Positions 17,245 to 27,311 are shown, counted from the first letter of the stretch. The stretch: 64,000 nt of DNA from Chlorobiota bacterium (GCA_016710285.1 JADJXR010000001.1:1612001-1676000), one strand, 5' to 3'. Made by a program: numbers and translations. The notes: a model not told the origin generated them from the sequence alone.

Positions 17245-19314
17245 TTACTTCTGCACCTGCATCGAGCGGGTCACGCTCTTGCCGCCAGCTTGAACCTGGT
17301 AGTAGTAGATACCGGATTCCACCTGCTTCCCTTCGCCGTTCAGGCCATCCCACTCGGTGGTGTAGGTTCCTGCTTTCACATCGCTGCTGATAAGCGTGCG
17401 AACCTCACGACCCAAAACATCGAACACGCGAAGCGTTACTGCTCCATCAACTGGAGTGGTGTAGCTAATGCTGGTTTTGGCGTTTGCATTGAATGGGTTT
17501 GGCGTGTTTTGCGACAAGCCCAACGTGGCCGATCCCGTTTCCACCGTGCTGTTCGGGCTAAGACGATAGAGCCCCTTGTCCTTCTCGCTGAAACGAACAT
17601 TGCGGAAGACCACGTCACCCTGTGGGTTGGCTTCCACCACCAATGTTGCAACAACATCGCCCTGCTCGAAGTGGCCGCTAACGGCAACTGCTGCACGGTT
17701 TTCGGTAGCGTAACCCGTTACCCACTTGTTATCGCTGCGGTCGTTGAAGCGGATGTCAACAATCTTGGTTCCCGGGGCGGCATCGAAGGCAACGCTTTGC
17801 GCTCCGTTCACCACTCCGTTAAAGCGAACCGGGATTTCCACAGTATTTCCCGTCACCGTTCCACCGATGCGAAGGTCAACATTGTTTGCCAACCCTGGCA
17901 TGACTTTTCCGGTGAATGGTGGCAACGTATCGGGCAGCCATGGGAGCACCGGCAGCTTGGCTGCCAAGTAGGTCATAATCAAGGCTGCGTCGAACTCATC
18001 GGCATCAAACAAGAAGCCGTTGAAGGTGTTGTCTTGTGGGAACGGCAGTGCTGGGTTCACGTCCTTGGTTGGGAAAAGAACCTTGTAATAGACGATCTGC
18101 CCAAACTGATCCAACGAGTCACCACTGTTGTTGTACTTGCTGGAAGAGTAGTAGAAACGTCCGTTGTGGTTCACGTCACCGTGGAAGCCATGACGGCCGA
18201 ACACTGAATCGAAATCAACCGTGCTGGTTTGGGTGCTGGCCAAGTTGCGGGTTGCCGAGTGACGCAGAATGCGGATGACGTCGGCAAAAGTCACAAAGCG
18301 GCGTTGATCACCACGAATGTCGCCTGGAAGAGCAACATCCAATTGCGTCAAGTTTGCATCGCCATCACCCCACGAGCCGATGCGGCGGACGTGGCGGGAT
18401 GAGAAGAGGAAGATGCGCCCTGGCAAGCCAGAAGGTGGCCAGTTTGCTGTCAAGCGTGTGCTTTTGCGCAAGCTGTCGTTGTCGAACCCACTCTCCAACC
18501 ATGCAACAGCGTTCATCCAAGTGGTTGAACCGTTTGGCACGTATGGTGCGCTTTCCAAGCCAACCGAAGCACCGCTGATCTTCACGATACTGACCCCGCT
18601 GCTGGTGCCTGCAGGACCGTAGTGGAATTCAATATCACCTGAGCGCGATGGCTCGTTGAATGGAGCTTCAACCAAGTGAGCTTGGAACGAAGCGATAGAT
18701 GGAGCTTGCGGCTGACGGTTCGGTGAGAACGGATCATCCGGGTAATTCGGATCGAAGTAGTAGTTGATGTTCAGGTTTTCCCACTCAACGATAAAACGAT
18801 CTTGAAGCGGATTTCCCTGGGCATCAAATCCGCCATCTTCTTGGATGTAGCGAATGTAGCTTGGGGTGTACGTGCGCCCTTGCGGATCGGTAAGATCGTA
18901 GCCTGGGGTGCGCAGGTAGTGGTCACCAAAGTATGGTGCCACCGTCAAGTTTGGACCGTTGTTTGCGCTGAACAACGTGTACGGATCGCTGGTAATAAAG
19001 CGGCCTTCGAAGTTCAGCCAGCCGTTTACCGAGATATAGACATCGGTAAACAACTGGTTATCGAATTCAAACGGGAATCCGATGGGGATTGGGCCGGCAA
19101 CACCGTCATCAGGGTTCACAACGTTGCTGTACACATCCAAGAACGCGTTGCGCGGGATGATAATTCCCTTGCCGGCCTGTGGCTGGTACAGCACGTTCTG
19201 AGTACTGATCGTGAATTGATCGGCGATGTGCTGTGCCTGAGCAGTCTGCGCAGCCCCCGCTGCTAACAGAGCCACCCCGGCAGCAACTCCGAAAATTGTT
19301 CGACTCAGTTTCAT
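17245..19314 (-). CDS. Secreted protein with dockerin-like segment and T9SS sorting domain, 689 aa
   Basis: The signal peptide MKLSRTIFGVAAGVALLAAGAAQTAQAQ is preceded by a TAGGAGAAA ribosome site. An N-terminal beta-domain has IGFPFEFDNQLFTDVYISVNGWL, a pattern typical of nidogen-like extracellular modules. The middle has acidic GDGDANLTQLDVALPGDIRGD and GDVNHNGRFYYSS, which resemble calcium-binding dockerin/EF-hand loops. A second beta-domain follows, then a FlgD-like/T9SS tail: LSQNTPNPFNANAKTSISYT, LRVFDVLGREVRTLI and ESGIYYYQVQAGG. The neighbouring 428-residue protein has a cohesin-like look, so a non-covalent surface pair is possible, but that is inference only. The upstream neighbour is separated by a strong hairpin. 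Confidence 0.85.
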   Translation of the reverse strand: MKLSRTIFGVAAGVALLAAGAAQTAQAQHIADQFTISTQNVLYQPQAGKGIIIPRNAFLDVYSNVVNPDDGVAGPIPIGFPFEFDNQLFTDVYISVNGWLNFEGRFITSDPYTLFSANNGPNLTVAPYFGDHYLRTPGYDLTDPQGRTYTPSYIRYIQEDGGFDAQGNPLQDRFIVEWENLNINYYFDPNYPDDPFSPNRQPQAPSIASFQAHLVEAPFNEPSRSGDIEFHYGPAGTSSGVSIVKISGASVGLESAPYVPNGSTTWMNAVAWLESGFDNDSLRKSTRLTANWPPSGLPGRIFLFSSRHVRRIGSWGDGDANLTQLDVALPGDIRGDQRRFVTFADVIRILRHSATRNLASTQTSTVDFDSVFGRHGFHGDVNHNGRFYYSSSKYNNSGDSLDQFGQIVYYKVLFPTKDVNPALPFPQDNTFNGFLFDADEFDAALIMTYLAAKLPVLPWLPDTLPPFTGKVMPGLANNVDLRIGGTVTGNTVEIPVRFNGVVNGAQSVAFDAAPGTKIVDIRFNDRSDNKWVTGYATENRAAVAVSGHFEQGDVVATLVVEANPQGDVVFRNVRFSEKDKGLYRLSPNSTVETGSATLGLSQNTPNPFNANAKTSISYTTPVDGAVTLRVFDVLGREVRTLISSDVKAGTYTTEWDGLNGEGKQVESGIYYYQVQAGGKSVTRSMQVQK

Positions 19315-19318
19315 GCTG

Positions 19319-19327
19319 TTTCTCCTA
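19319..19327 (-). promoter_or_regulatory. Strong Shine-Dalgarno (TAGGAGAAA) before the 689-aa T9SS cargo
   Basis: Reads TAGGAGAAA on the minus strand, four bases before ATG 19314. Confidence 0.65.
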
Positions 19328-19390
19328 TATCCTGTTTTCTATCATTGTTCTCTTTCTCGCTTTCACAACCCATCAACGTCCTGTTCGGTT

Positions 19391-19431
19391 ACTGTTGGAT
19401 GGCGGGCGATGCTGCCCGCCATCCATACAGT
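19391..19431 (-). terminator. Hairpin after the 2,292-aa gene
   Basis: GGATGGCGGGC (19397-19407) pairs perfectly with GCCCGCCATCC (19414-19424) around a 6-base loop. ACTGT/ACAGT pairing extends the outer stem. It lies 27 bases beyond the giant gene's stop, on the minus strand. No U-tract follows. Confidence 0.65.
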
Positions 19432-19457
19432 CATGTTGATAGATTACGCCGGGGTCG

Positions 19458-22400
19458 TTACCTCGCCAGGATCATGGTTCGGCTTAACACTGCTGCGCCT
19501 GCGGTCAGGCGGTAGGTGTAGGCTCCGCTGGCAACGGATTTGCCGCTGTTGTCGGTGCCATCCCATTCCACAATGTTGTTGCCAGCATCCACAGTTCCGT
19601 TGATGAGCGTCTTGACCAGTTCACCGTTGACGTTGTAGATGTCAAGATTCACTGAACCGCTCTTCGGTGCGTAGAAACCGATCTGCGTTGTTGCAGCAAA
19701 TGGGTTCGGCGCGTTCGGAGCCAGCATGTAATTGGTAAGGTTCATGCTGCCACCGGTCGTTGGCTCTTCTGGTGCGTCCGAGGTCAATCCGTAGGCGATC
19801 TTGAACCCATCCAACGTCGGTATGTTGATGACCAAGCAGATGGTATCACCATTGGCACGCTGTTGCACCACAATGCCTTGTGTCAGCTTCGCGCCCTGGC
19901 CAGTCGGGTTCTGCATATCCACACGGTAGATTGAACCACCGCCAAGATCCATGATGTGCAATTTCTTGCCACCGCTGCGGCTAACGGCTGTGTCAACGTC
20001 CTTCTTCGCCCAGCAGATCATAATCGGCAGGTTCGGGCTGCTATTGGTTTGGTGACCAGTTTGGTAGCTGGCTTTCCAAGCAATCTCGCCTTGACCTGGG
20101 CTTGGGTTTTGCGGGAAGATGTTCCGCAACACACCGTTCACATTCGGAACCGTCCAGCGTGCGTCGAACACGTCGGTTGGCGGCTTCGGCGGAATCTCAT
20201 ATTCGCAGTATTGCGAGTCAAGATGTCCGTATGCGCTTGGCTCTTCGCCAGTGGTTGCATTACGTGCCATACCGAAGACCATATCCTGGTAAGCAACGCT
20301 TTGCTCACCCAAGTTCGTGTTCTGAACGCGAACCGGCACGCTGAAGATCAAGCCTTCGCTGATGGAAATCTCGTAGGTCAAGTAGTCCTTGTTTCCACCC
20401 AGGTCGGTGACTTCCACCGTGATCGGCATCTTGCCAGCCGGAGCATTGGCCGGAATGTTTGCCGTGATCTCGAAGCAAGCCGTGTCTTTTGGCGTTCCTG
20501 TCAATGGTCCCTTGATCTTGTTTGGCGTGACTGTAAAGGTCACCAAGTTCTTATATGGATCCTTCTCAGAGTATGCACGAAGTGTCAACTCTTCTGCAAA
20601 CCGCAGATCCAAGCGAGCAAGGTCACGGTCGCGGACGCAGAGGCTATCCTTGTAGGCTTCGCCAGCGAACACGCACTTCACTGCCGGGCGACCGAACAGT
20701 TTTGGCTTGTGGTTCGTGGAGTCAACTTCCAAGATATAGGTCTGAACGTCGGTCAATCCATACTCGTCCTCGGCAATCACCGTCACCGTGTCTGGGCCAA
20801 ACTGCGGCGGGAAGTTCGGGTTGGTTGAAAGATGCGGAGCATCGTCCAAGCCCGGTGTGCCGAACAGAATGCCGGAGATCGGGTTGATCTTCAGCCAGCT
20901 TGGCGTTGTCTTCGGTGCGTCATAGACACCTGCCTCGAAGTAGCATGGGTCGCGACGGACGAAGGCGATGGTGGAGGTGTGCTGGATTGGCGCACCATTC
21001 TTATCTACCGTCTGCTGACCTGCGCGCAGGTTCGCTGGGTTCAGTGCGTCGTCGCGATAGACGAGCGTGAACCGAACACGATCACCCTTGTTCAGATCCT
21101 CAGCTTTAATCCGTTTGTTCGAATCCAACAACGTTGGGTTGTAGTCAATATCTTCCTTCGCGCCTGGCAGGCTTTGCGCAAGCAGTGAAGGAGCAATGTT
21201 CACATACACCCGAACGTTACGCTGGTTTTGGCCAGTGTGGCCGTCGTTCGCCACAACCGTGAAGATTGTGTCGGTGTTGTAAAGGTTGTTCGACTGGGCT
21301 GGATTCTTCAGCAAGTTCAAGGCAACCGTCTCGGTCATGCGAACGATCACGTTGCCGGTCTGAAGAACGGTCGCGCCCTGGTCTGCCACACGATTGACAT
21401 CGTGGAGGTAGCTGTCGCCCATCCACACTGGACGGATTTCCTTAGCATCGTCGGTCTCGGTCGGAACTGGATTCGGGTTGTTCCCGCTGTTCCGATCGGT
21501 GAACATGAAGCCGTAGGTCGTGCGTCCGTACGGGAAGGTCCAGCTGTCGCGGGTTGCTGCGTCGTTGTCTTCGTTCTCATCGTCCGTGTTGACATCGAAG
21601 TCGAAACGGAGCGAGTCGGTAACCTGTGCCACGGCATTGTAGATACCCCGGCCTGGGCACTTGGCCACATCACCCAAGAAGTTCGGGCGCGTGTCCTGGA
21701 CGAAGATGCGGAAGCGGTAGGTTGCTGTTGCAGCACCCGTTACGTCCACCGTATCCTGCTGCAAGTAACGAGCCGTCTGTGGATCATATACTTGGCAGTT
21801 GTAGTATGGCGGGTAGAGGTAGATGTACTTGGCGACGGTATCATCCGGCACCAATCCCTTCAACGAATCCACCGTGCGAACGCTTGGCGGATAGTTCGTC
21901 ACGCGAATCTCGAACAACTCACCACCAGGAACAACGTCCGGGTTGTGCGGCTGGCCGTAGAAGCGAACAAAGCCGTAGCGATGTGCGCTGTCGCGGGCAA
22001 TGGCATTTGGATGCACTGCCGATGGGAAGACCGTGTCGGCCTTCAACCACGATGCCAAACGAATCTCGGCTGGGTTGGTGCTTGGCACCACCAGCGAAGA
22101 GTTCGGGAACTCAACCAATGGAGTCCAAGCATACTCTAGACCGGTGTAGCGATCCGGGAAGTAGAACGACCGTGGATCGTAGAAGCCATTGATGTCAACA
22201 GCCGTGATGTCGAAGATTTGCGACTTCGTGCGGCCAGTCTTATCGCTTGGATAGTTCGCATCTTCAATCAAGAAGCGCGTGTTCCGCAGCTCTGCTGGTT
22301 GCTTCGATTCCAACGCGGTCTTGTCGCCGTAGATGATTGGCGCAAGGACGCTGTTATCGTCGTCAATCTGGAATTCCAGACCAGCGAAACGAGCATTGTT

Positions 22401-25400
22401 GACAACGGTGGTGATGTCGTCATTGACATCCCACAACATTGTGCGACTAACAACCCAGATGCGGTCGCCAGTCAACACTGGAAGTGCGTGGTAGCGTTCG
22501 CCACCATACACATCAGCAAACGTGACTGGGTTCACACGGTTGATGTAGCGGAAGTTCACCCCGCCAAGCTCGCTGACCAAGCCACCGTAACGGCGGCCAG
22601 CAACGGCAACCGAATCTTCGTACTTGGCTGCGGCAAGACGTGCTTGCTCCAAGCTATAGCCTTGCTCAACATACCAGCGTGGAGCCAAGCGATGGAGTTC
22701 GCCGATGGAGAATCCAGCGCGGCCTTCCAATGCACGACGCATCAGGATGTCGCGGTTGATGGAGTCTGGCACGAACTCAATCCGCGAACGGAAGAGGTCG
22801 CTTCCTTCACGAATCTGCTTCAGGTTTGCACGGACGAACTCGCCCGTTTCAGCATTGATCACAAAGAAGACTGTGTGATTCAAGGCATACTGGTCGTTGT
22901 TATCGGTGTTTGGATCGCCCAAGTAGTTGGCCAATGCTTCAAGGAAGAGCGGATAGCCAATTGGATGATCGCCAACCCATTCACGCTGGAGCTTGTTGTT
23001 GATCTCGTCAACGTCAGCAATCCATGGATCGCGGGTTAGGCGACGGACGACTTTGTCCATGTATGGGCTGTTCGGGCCACCCAGCGTACCGAAGGTGCGC
23101 AGGCGGTCGGGCAGGCCAACCGAGAAGTCCTCGATTGGGGACATCCGTGGGATTGAGTAATCGGCACTGTTGATGTCAACACCCTTGTCGAACAGGTCAT
23201 AAACGCGACCCTGCATCAGAAGGGTATCCAATCCTGGAATCAAGCCAACTGGAATTGGCGTGTAGTTGTAGCCAGCCCAGCGTGATTCAAACGGACCTTG
23301 CTCGTTCACCTTCGTTGGGTTTTTCAGCGGCAATGTGCAGCCGTTGCCCATCACGTAGAAGGTGTTCTGATGTGTTCCAGTTGCAAGAACGGTTGTGATC
23401 GGAGCCTCAGTCTGACCCCAATAGTTACCGCGCAGAGTATCCACGCCGCTACGTCCGCTGCCAACCAGGCCTTGCGGGACATCTGGCAAGCGCAGCAAGA
23501 AACGTGCATCGTTATCATAGATGGAGTTAGCACCGATATGGTACTCCTGCTGCGGCAATGGGCCGGAGATATCACCGTAGAAGATTGTTCCAGCGGTGCG
23601 ATTTGCGGCCGGCGAGGTCTTGTAGTTGTCAATCGTGTCAACGTTGCGACCTTCATCCGACACTGCGCGGTTTCCAGCAACCAGCGATTTGCTGAGCAGG
23701 AAGCGAAGCTCGTAGTTATCGGAATAGACTGCTGCACCGGACCATGCCCAGTTTTGCTCCATGCGAACACGGTGCGAGATCACTGAGTCGGTGCGGGCGT
23801 AGCCTGGGTTCGGTCCTGGCGGCTGGCGATCGTTGATATAGACCGCACCACCCAAGCCCGTTCCATTACGCTTCGGATCGAGAAGCATGTTCTCGCTGTA
23901 GCGTGGGTCAACGTTCAGCTCGGCATTCAGCGAATCCTTCATCGCATAGTTGCGGAGGAAGCGCGTCATTTGGCGCATATCGCTTGGCTCTGGGCCATCG
24001 TTGAATGGAACCGCTTGATTCGTATAGAAGTTGTAGGCAACATCCCCTTCGGCCAAGAAGTAGCGGTTGGCCGTTACTGGTGTCACCATTGCGATAGCAC
24101 CACCGTTTCCACCCTTTGTCCAGTTGTGGTTGAACTCAACTGCTTGATAGAAGTTGGTGTTGCCAAACCGTGAGTAGATACCACCACCACCAAGGATATG
24201 CTGGGTGATGCTACGTGGCAGACGGAAGGAATCGCTGTAGGTGCGAACGCTGTACGGGTTGATCGGGTTGGCAGGATTGTTGACCGGATCATAGAGTTTG
24301 ATCAGGCGCAGATCCGAAGCCATTGCCGAGTCACCAGCAGAGTTATTGCTGAAGAGTGCGCGGGTAATCCGTGCGTTGCTCTTCATCATGTTCGTCTGGT
24401 TGTCAATAACGATAGCACCACCGGCCAAGCCAGCAGCGTTGCTATCCAGCAGGATACGATGGTCAACCAAGCGGCCGCTGCCGTCGCTTAACGTCAGATA
24501 CCGGGCGTCAATCGTCATGTTCCGCTGCGTGTAGATTGCACCACCGTCGTATTCGGCGATGTTGCGAATGAAGTACACGCTATCACCCAACAGGTTGGGG
24601 GAGAGGAACGGATCGAAGATCTGGATGTTATTGCCAAACGGATTGTCAATGGCGGCAACGTAGATACCACCACCACGACCCGCTTTGTTATTGCGGAAGT
24701 AGATCACATCGCGGACAGTAAGCTGCGGCGATGTTTTGCCCATGTAGATACCACCACCCTGCGACATCCGGCCGCGTTGGATATAATCCTCCATCGGGAC
24801 GTTTGGCACAGCGGTGAAGTTGTTCTCAAAGCGGGCAAGCTGGAACACCATGGAGGTGCTGTCGTTCACGTACATAGCACCACCACGGGCACCTTGTGAA
24901 CCAACAACTGGACCTTGGAAGTTCACAGCATAGTTGCGCTCGGCAACCACGGTATCCATTGGGTCGCCCATTGCACGTCCCCAATACACCGTCACGTGAC
25001 GGCGACCAGAGATATACACAGCACCACCATAGGCTTCGTTCTTAGCGACTCCGCCAGGGAGGTTATTGCTGATAATCGGAACTTCATCAATGTTGTCGCG
25101 ATAGCCAGCCAAGTCTTCGGTGAAGTTGCTCACCACAACGCGGTTGTCGCGGAACGAAACGCGGCGCACACGACCTTTGTTGATCGCTTGACGTCCGTCG
25201 TCATACGTTTGGCGGTATTGAATAATACCGGTCATGTCGTATGGCGGTGCTGGGGTGTATGGCCCCACAACCCAATTCACGCGTGGGTCGGTCATCGTCA
25301 TAATCGGGATAATGCCGAATGGCGTGCTGATCGAGTGCGTGTAATGGTCGTAGTTTTCGGGGTCGAAGCTGGGATACACGAATTGCCCATGCTGCGGACG

Positions 25401-26336
25401 ATCCGCAAGGCTTGTATCCACCGGATAGAACGATGTGTACTGTGGGTCAGTGATCGTGTTGTCGAACGGTGCTTGCAAGAACTGCACAGCACCACCATGA
25501 TAGCGAGCGAAGTTGCTATCGAAGCGGCAATCCAGCAACCAAGTCTTCGAGGAGAAGACGGTAAGAGCACCACCACCACCAGTGGTAAGGGTGCGAAGTT
25601 GCTTGTTCAAACGGTCGGCTGCGATGATCTGACCGTTGTTGTATAGTCCGCCAAGATTTTGACCGTTTGGAGCGTAGAAGAACGTTGTCTTCACGGCTGC
25701 GGTGTCCTTGCGGAAGTTTACGAACTGCACGTTACGGAACACAGCGGTATCTGCACCTGGCAGAACCACAATATGTCCCCACTCGCGCGAGAACTTGTTT
25801 ACTGGGCGACCACGGAAGATGATCGGCGCACGCGTAACGTCGCGACGATACGCGACGTTCTTCAGATTTGGATCTGAAGGGTAGCGATCAAGGTAGTTTC
25901 CGTAGTAGAAGAAGAGATACGGCGCGTAGTTGGACCAGCTAAGGCCCGGTGCCGTGATTTCTGGCTTACCACCGACAAAGACGTTGTCGCGGATAAAGCT
26001 GATGTCAGCAAATCCGTCCGGATAAGCGGTCAGGTCAGGGGTCGAGCGATTCCAAGTTGCTTGGAGATCGCCGTCGGCGATGATCCTGCCGCCAACCGAG
26101 TCAATCAGTCGGCCATTAGGCAGAAATTCTACAGTTGTTCCCGGCTCGATGAGCAGAATGCCGGCAACGTGGTAATCACCAGATATCTGATACAGCGTAT
26201 CCTTGGTGAATACTCGTAGCCCTGTCTGCGACACACGTCCGCTTACTTGCACAATCGGAAGCGTCTGCGCGAGAACGCTTTGACCGACAAGCACGAACGC
26301 TGCCGAGAGGAGCAATGCCTTCAACAAACGTTGCAT
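19458..26336 (-). CDS. Giant surface protein: beta-helix with GGAI-type repeats, Ig-like domain, T9SS tail (2,292 aa)
   Basis: A perfect AGGAGG four bases before ATG 26336, and the signal peptide MQRLLKALLLSAAFVLVGQSVLAQ after it, fix the start. An open frame continuing upstream is rejected. The N-terminal half has many Pmp-like repeats pairing a Gly-rich turn (GGGIYMG, GGGIYVA, DGGAIYTQ, AGGAIVID, GGNGGAIAMV, LGGAVYIND) with an FxxN element (FENNF, FRNNKAG, LFSNNSAG). This is the pattern of right-handed beta-helices in chlamydial polymorphic proteins and many adhesins. Further on, PSWLKINPISGILFGTPGLDD is a putative Ig (He_PIG) domain. The last 90 residues are a FlgD-like/T9SS sorting domain (APNAPNPFAATTQIGFY, IYNVNGELVKTL, SGAYTYRLTAG). 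No catalytic motif was recognised. Confidence 0.88.
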   Translation of the reverse strand: MQRLLKALLLSAAFVLVGQSVLAQTLPIVQVSGRVSQTGLRVFTKDTLYQISGDYHVAGILLIEPGTTVEFLPNGRLIDSVGGRIIADGDLQATWNRSTPDLTAYPDGFADISFIRDNVFVGGKPEITAPGLSWSNYAPYLFFYYGNYLDRYPSDPNLKNVAYRRDVTRAPIIFRGRPVNKFSREWGHIVVLPGADTAVFRNVQFVNFRKDTAAVKTTFFYAPNGQNLGGLYNNGQIIAADRLNKQLRTLTTGGGGALTVFSSKTWLLDCRFDSNFARYHGGAVQFLQAPFDNTITDPQYTSFYPVDTSLADRPQHGQFVYPSFDPENYDHYTHSISTPFGIIPIMTMTDPRVNWVVGPYTPAPPYDMTGIIQYRQTYDDGRQAINKGRVRRVSFRDNRVVVSNFTEDLAGYRDNIDEVPIISNNLPGGVAKNEAYGGAVYISGRRHVTVYWGRAMGDPMDTVVAERNYAVNFQGPVVGSQGARGGAMYVNDSTSMVFQLARFENNFTAVPNVPMEDYIQRGRMSQGGGIYMGKTSPQLTVRDVIYFRNNKAGRGGGIYVAAIDNPFGNNIQIFDPFLSPNLLGDSVYFIRNIAEYDGGAIYTQRNMTIDARYLTLSDGSGRLVDHRILLDSNAAGLAGGAIVIDNQTNMMKSNARITRALFSNNSAGDSAMASDLRLIKLYDPVNNPANPINPYSVRTYSDSFRLPRSITQHILGGGGIYSRFGNTNFYQAVEFNHNWTKGGNGGAIAMVTPVTANRYFLAEGDVAYNFYTNQAVPFNDGPEPSDMRQMTRFLRNYAMKDSLNAELNVDPRYSENMLLDPKRNGTGLGGAVYINDRQPPGPNPGYARTDSVISHRVRMEQNWAWSGAAVYSDNYELRFLLSKSLVAGNRAVSDEGRNVDTIDNYKTSPAANRTAGTIFYGDISGPLPQQEYHIGANSIYDNDARFLLRLPDVPQGLVGSGRSGVDTLRGNYWGQTEAPITTVLATGTHQNTFYVMGNGCTLPLKNPTKVNEQGPFESRWAGYNYTPIPVGLIPGLDTLLMQGRVYDLFDKGVDINSADYSIPRMSPIEDFSVGLPDRLRTFGTLGGPNSPYMDKVVRRLTRDPWIADVDEINNKLQREWVGDHPIGYPLFLEALANYLGDPNTDNNDQYALNHTVFFVINAETGEFVRANLKQIREGSDLFRSRIEFVPDSINRDILMRRALEGRAGFSIGELHRLAPRWYVEQGYSLEQARLAAAKYEDSVAVAGRRYGGLVSELGGVNFRYINRVNPVTFADVYGGERYHALPVLTGDRIWVVSRTMLWDVNDDITTVVNNARFAGLEFQIDDDNSVLAPIIYGDKTALESKQPAELRNTRFLIEDANYPSDKTGRTKSQIFDITAVDINGFYDPRSFYFPDRYTGLEYAWTPLVEFPNSSLVVPSTNPAEIRLASWLKADTVFPSAVHPNAIARDSAHRYGFVRFYGQPHNPDVVPGGELFEIRVTNYPPSVRTVDSLKGLVPDDTVAKYIYLYPPYYNCQVYDPQTARYLQQDTVDVTGAATATYRFRIFVQDTRPNFLGDVAKCPGRGIYNAVAQVTDSLRFDFDVNTDDENEDNDAATRDSWTFPYGRTTYGFMFTDRNSGNNPNPVPTETDDAKEIRPVWMGDSYLHDVNRVADQGATVLQTGNVIVRMTETVALNLLKNPAQSNNLYNTDTIFTVVANDGHTGQNQRNVRVYVNIAPSLLAQSLPGAKEDIDYNPTLLDSNKRIKAEDLNKGDRVRFTLVYRDDALNPANLRAGQQTVDKNGAPIQHTSTIAFVRRDPCYFEAGVYDAPKTTPSWLKINPISGILFGTPGLDDAPHLSTNPNFPPQFGPDTVTVIAEDEYGLTDVQTYILEVDSTNHKPKLFGRPAVKCVFAGEAYKDSLCVRDRDLARLDLRFAEELTLRAYSEKDPYKNLVTFTVTPNKIKGPLTGTPKDTACFEITANIPANAPAGKMPITVEVTDLGGNKDYLTYEISISEGLIFSVPVRVQNTNLGEQSVAYQDMVFGMARNATTGEEPSAYGHLDSQYCEYEIPPKPPTDVFDARWTVPNVNGVLRNIFPQNPSPGQGEIAWKASYQTGHQTNSSPNLPIMICWAKKDVDTAVSRSGGKKLHIMDLGGGSIYRVDMQNPTGQGAKLTQGIVVQQRANGDTICLVINIPTLDGFKIAYGLTSDAPEEPTTGGSMNLTNYMLAPNAPNPFAATTQIGFYAPKSGSVNLDIYNVNGELVKTLINGTVDAGNNIVEWDGTDNSGKSVASGAYTYRLTAGAAVLSRTMILAR

Positions 26337-26340
26337 GTTT

Positions 26341-26346
26341 CCTCCT
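26341..26346 (-). promoter_or_regulatory. Perfect Shine-Dalgarno AGGAGG for the giant T9SS protein
   Basis: Reads AGGAGG-AAAC-ATG on the minus strand. It decides the start at 26336 against the longer open frame from 26501. Confidence 0.8.
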
Positions 26347-26508
26347 GCGATGAGAGTATCATTGATTAACCGATGTATTGTGTTTTTAGCTTTTTCTCTA
26401 TGGAGATATGAGCCGCCAGAAAGCGATTCGGAAGGGGTTCCAATGTTCATAGGTAACTTCTGTTCAGTATCGTTAATGTGAGATTCGCTTTGTTTGTTCA
26501 CCCCAGAC

Positions 26509-27228
26509 TTACAATTCCACCTTGTTGCGCGCTAAAGCAAGTTTTGCCTGTAATGCCGCATCAGAAGTTCCCGATGCCTCGCCCCCTTGTATCGTGGCAA
26601 CCATTCGGTAATGCCGGATAGCTTCTTCCTTTTTTCCTGCCTTCTCATAATTCCTTGCAGCTCCAAGCAAAAAATCCGCCGAACGAAGCTCTAACCGATC
26701 TTCATCTGCGGCCTTTTTGTACTCGTCGGCTGCTTTCTCATATGCATTCTCTGTTTCATACACCGCCGCCAAACCTGCATGAGCCGCAGCACGCACTAAA
26801 TCATCATCCGCGCTGGTAGCGATTTCATACGGTTCCTTTGCTTTTGCTGCTTGGGATGTTGCCAAATATGCGTTCCCTAAATACAAGGCAGCAATTTTTC
26901 CGGCAGGTGTTGAACTATACTCTTCCACAATGGCACGCAAGCCAAGCGGCTTAGTATTGCCGATTTTCTTCACAGAATCGCCAGTAATCGCCGCTGCGTA
27001 CTCACCTTGATCATAATAAGGGCGAACACGCGCAAGCTGAAGTTGGGCTTCGGCACGGGCTTCGGCACGGCTACTTAGAAAGTAGAACACTCCCCCACCA
27101 ACTGCTAGAAGAACAACGCCAATAATAGCCAATAGGCGAGCATTGCGGAGGATTCCCCAACGCTCACCTGTTTCGGTTGTGTCGGCAGCAGTCAGTAGTT
27201 CTGCTGCGTTATCAGGCTGCTGAGCCAT
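26509..27228 (-). CDS. Membrane-anchored TPR protein, 239 aa
   Basis: A short acidic N terminus is followed by one transmembrane helix (about residues 30-51, LLAIIGVVLLAVGGGVFYFL). An Ala/Glu-rich helical domain follows. TPR-like helix pairs are visible at ALYLGNAYLATSQAAKAKEPYEIA, AAHAGLAAVYETENAYEKAADEYKKA and LLGAARNYEKAGKKEEAIRHYR. This is the layout of YfgM/tol-pal-type periplasmic TPR proteins, which act as scaffolds or chaperones. The gene is upstream of the giant secreted protein with a 172-base leader between them. A role in its export is possible but unproven. Confidence 0.8.
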   Translation of the reverse strand: MAQQPDNAAELLTAADTTETGERWGILRNARLLAIIGVVLLAVGGGVFYFLSSRAEARAEAQLQLARVRPYYDQGEYAAAITGDSVKKIGNTKPLGLRAIVEEYSSTPAGKIAALYLGNAYLATSQAAKAKEPYEIATSADDDLVRAAAHAGLAAVYETENAYEKAADEYKKAADEDRLELRSADFLLGAARNYEKAGKKEEAIRHYRMVATIQGGEASGTSDAALQAKLALARNKVEL

Positions 27229-27311
27229 GTAGTCGTATTGTAATCTCTATATCGTTATCAGTAACTGGAATGCCGCGAATTATGTAAAAACCATAGCGTG
27301 CGACATTTGTT

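Noticed and set aside
17083..18207. Plus-strand frame opposite the 689-residue T9SS gene
   Set aside because: No signal, no motif; the opposite strand has a complete gene with a ribosome site and sorting tail.
19956..20828. Second plus-strand frame within the giant T9SS gene
   Set aside because: Low-complexity composition and no recognisable domain.
21228..22139. Plus-strand frame within the giant T9SS gene
   Set aside because: Shadow of a long GC-rich gene.
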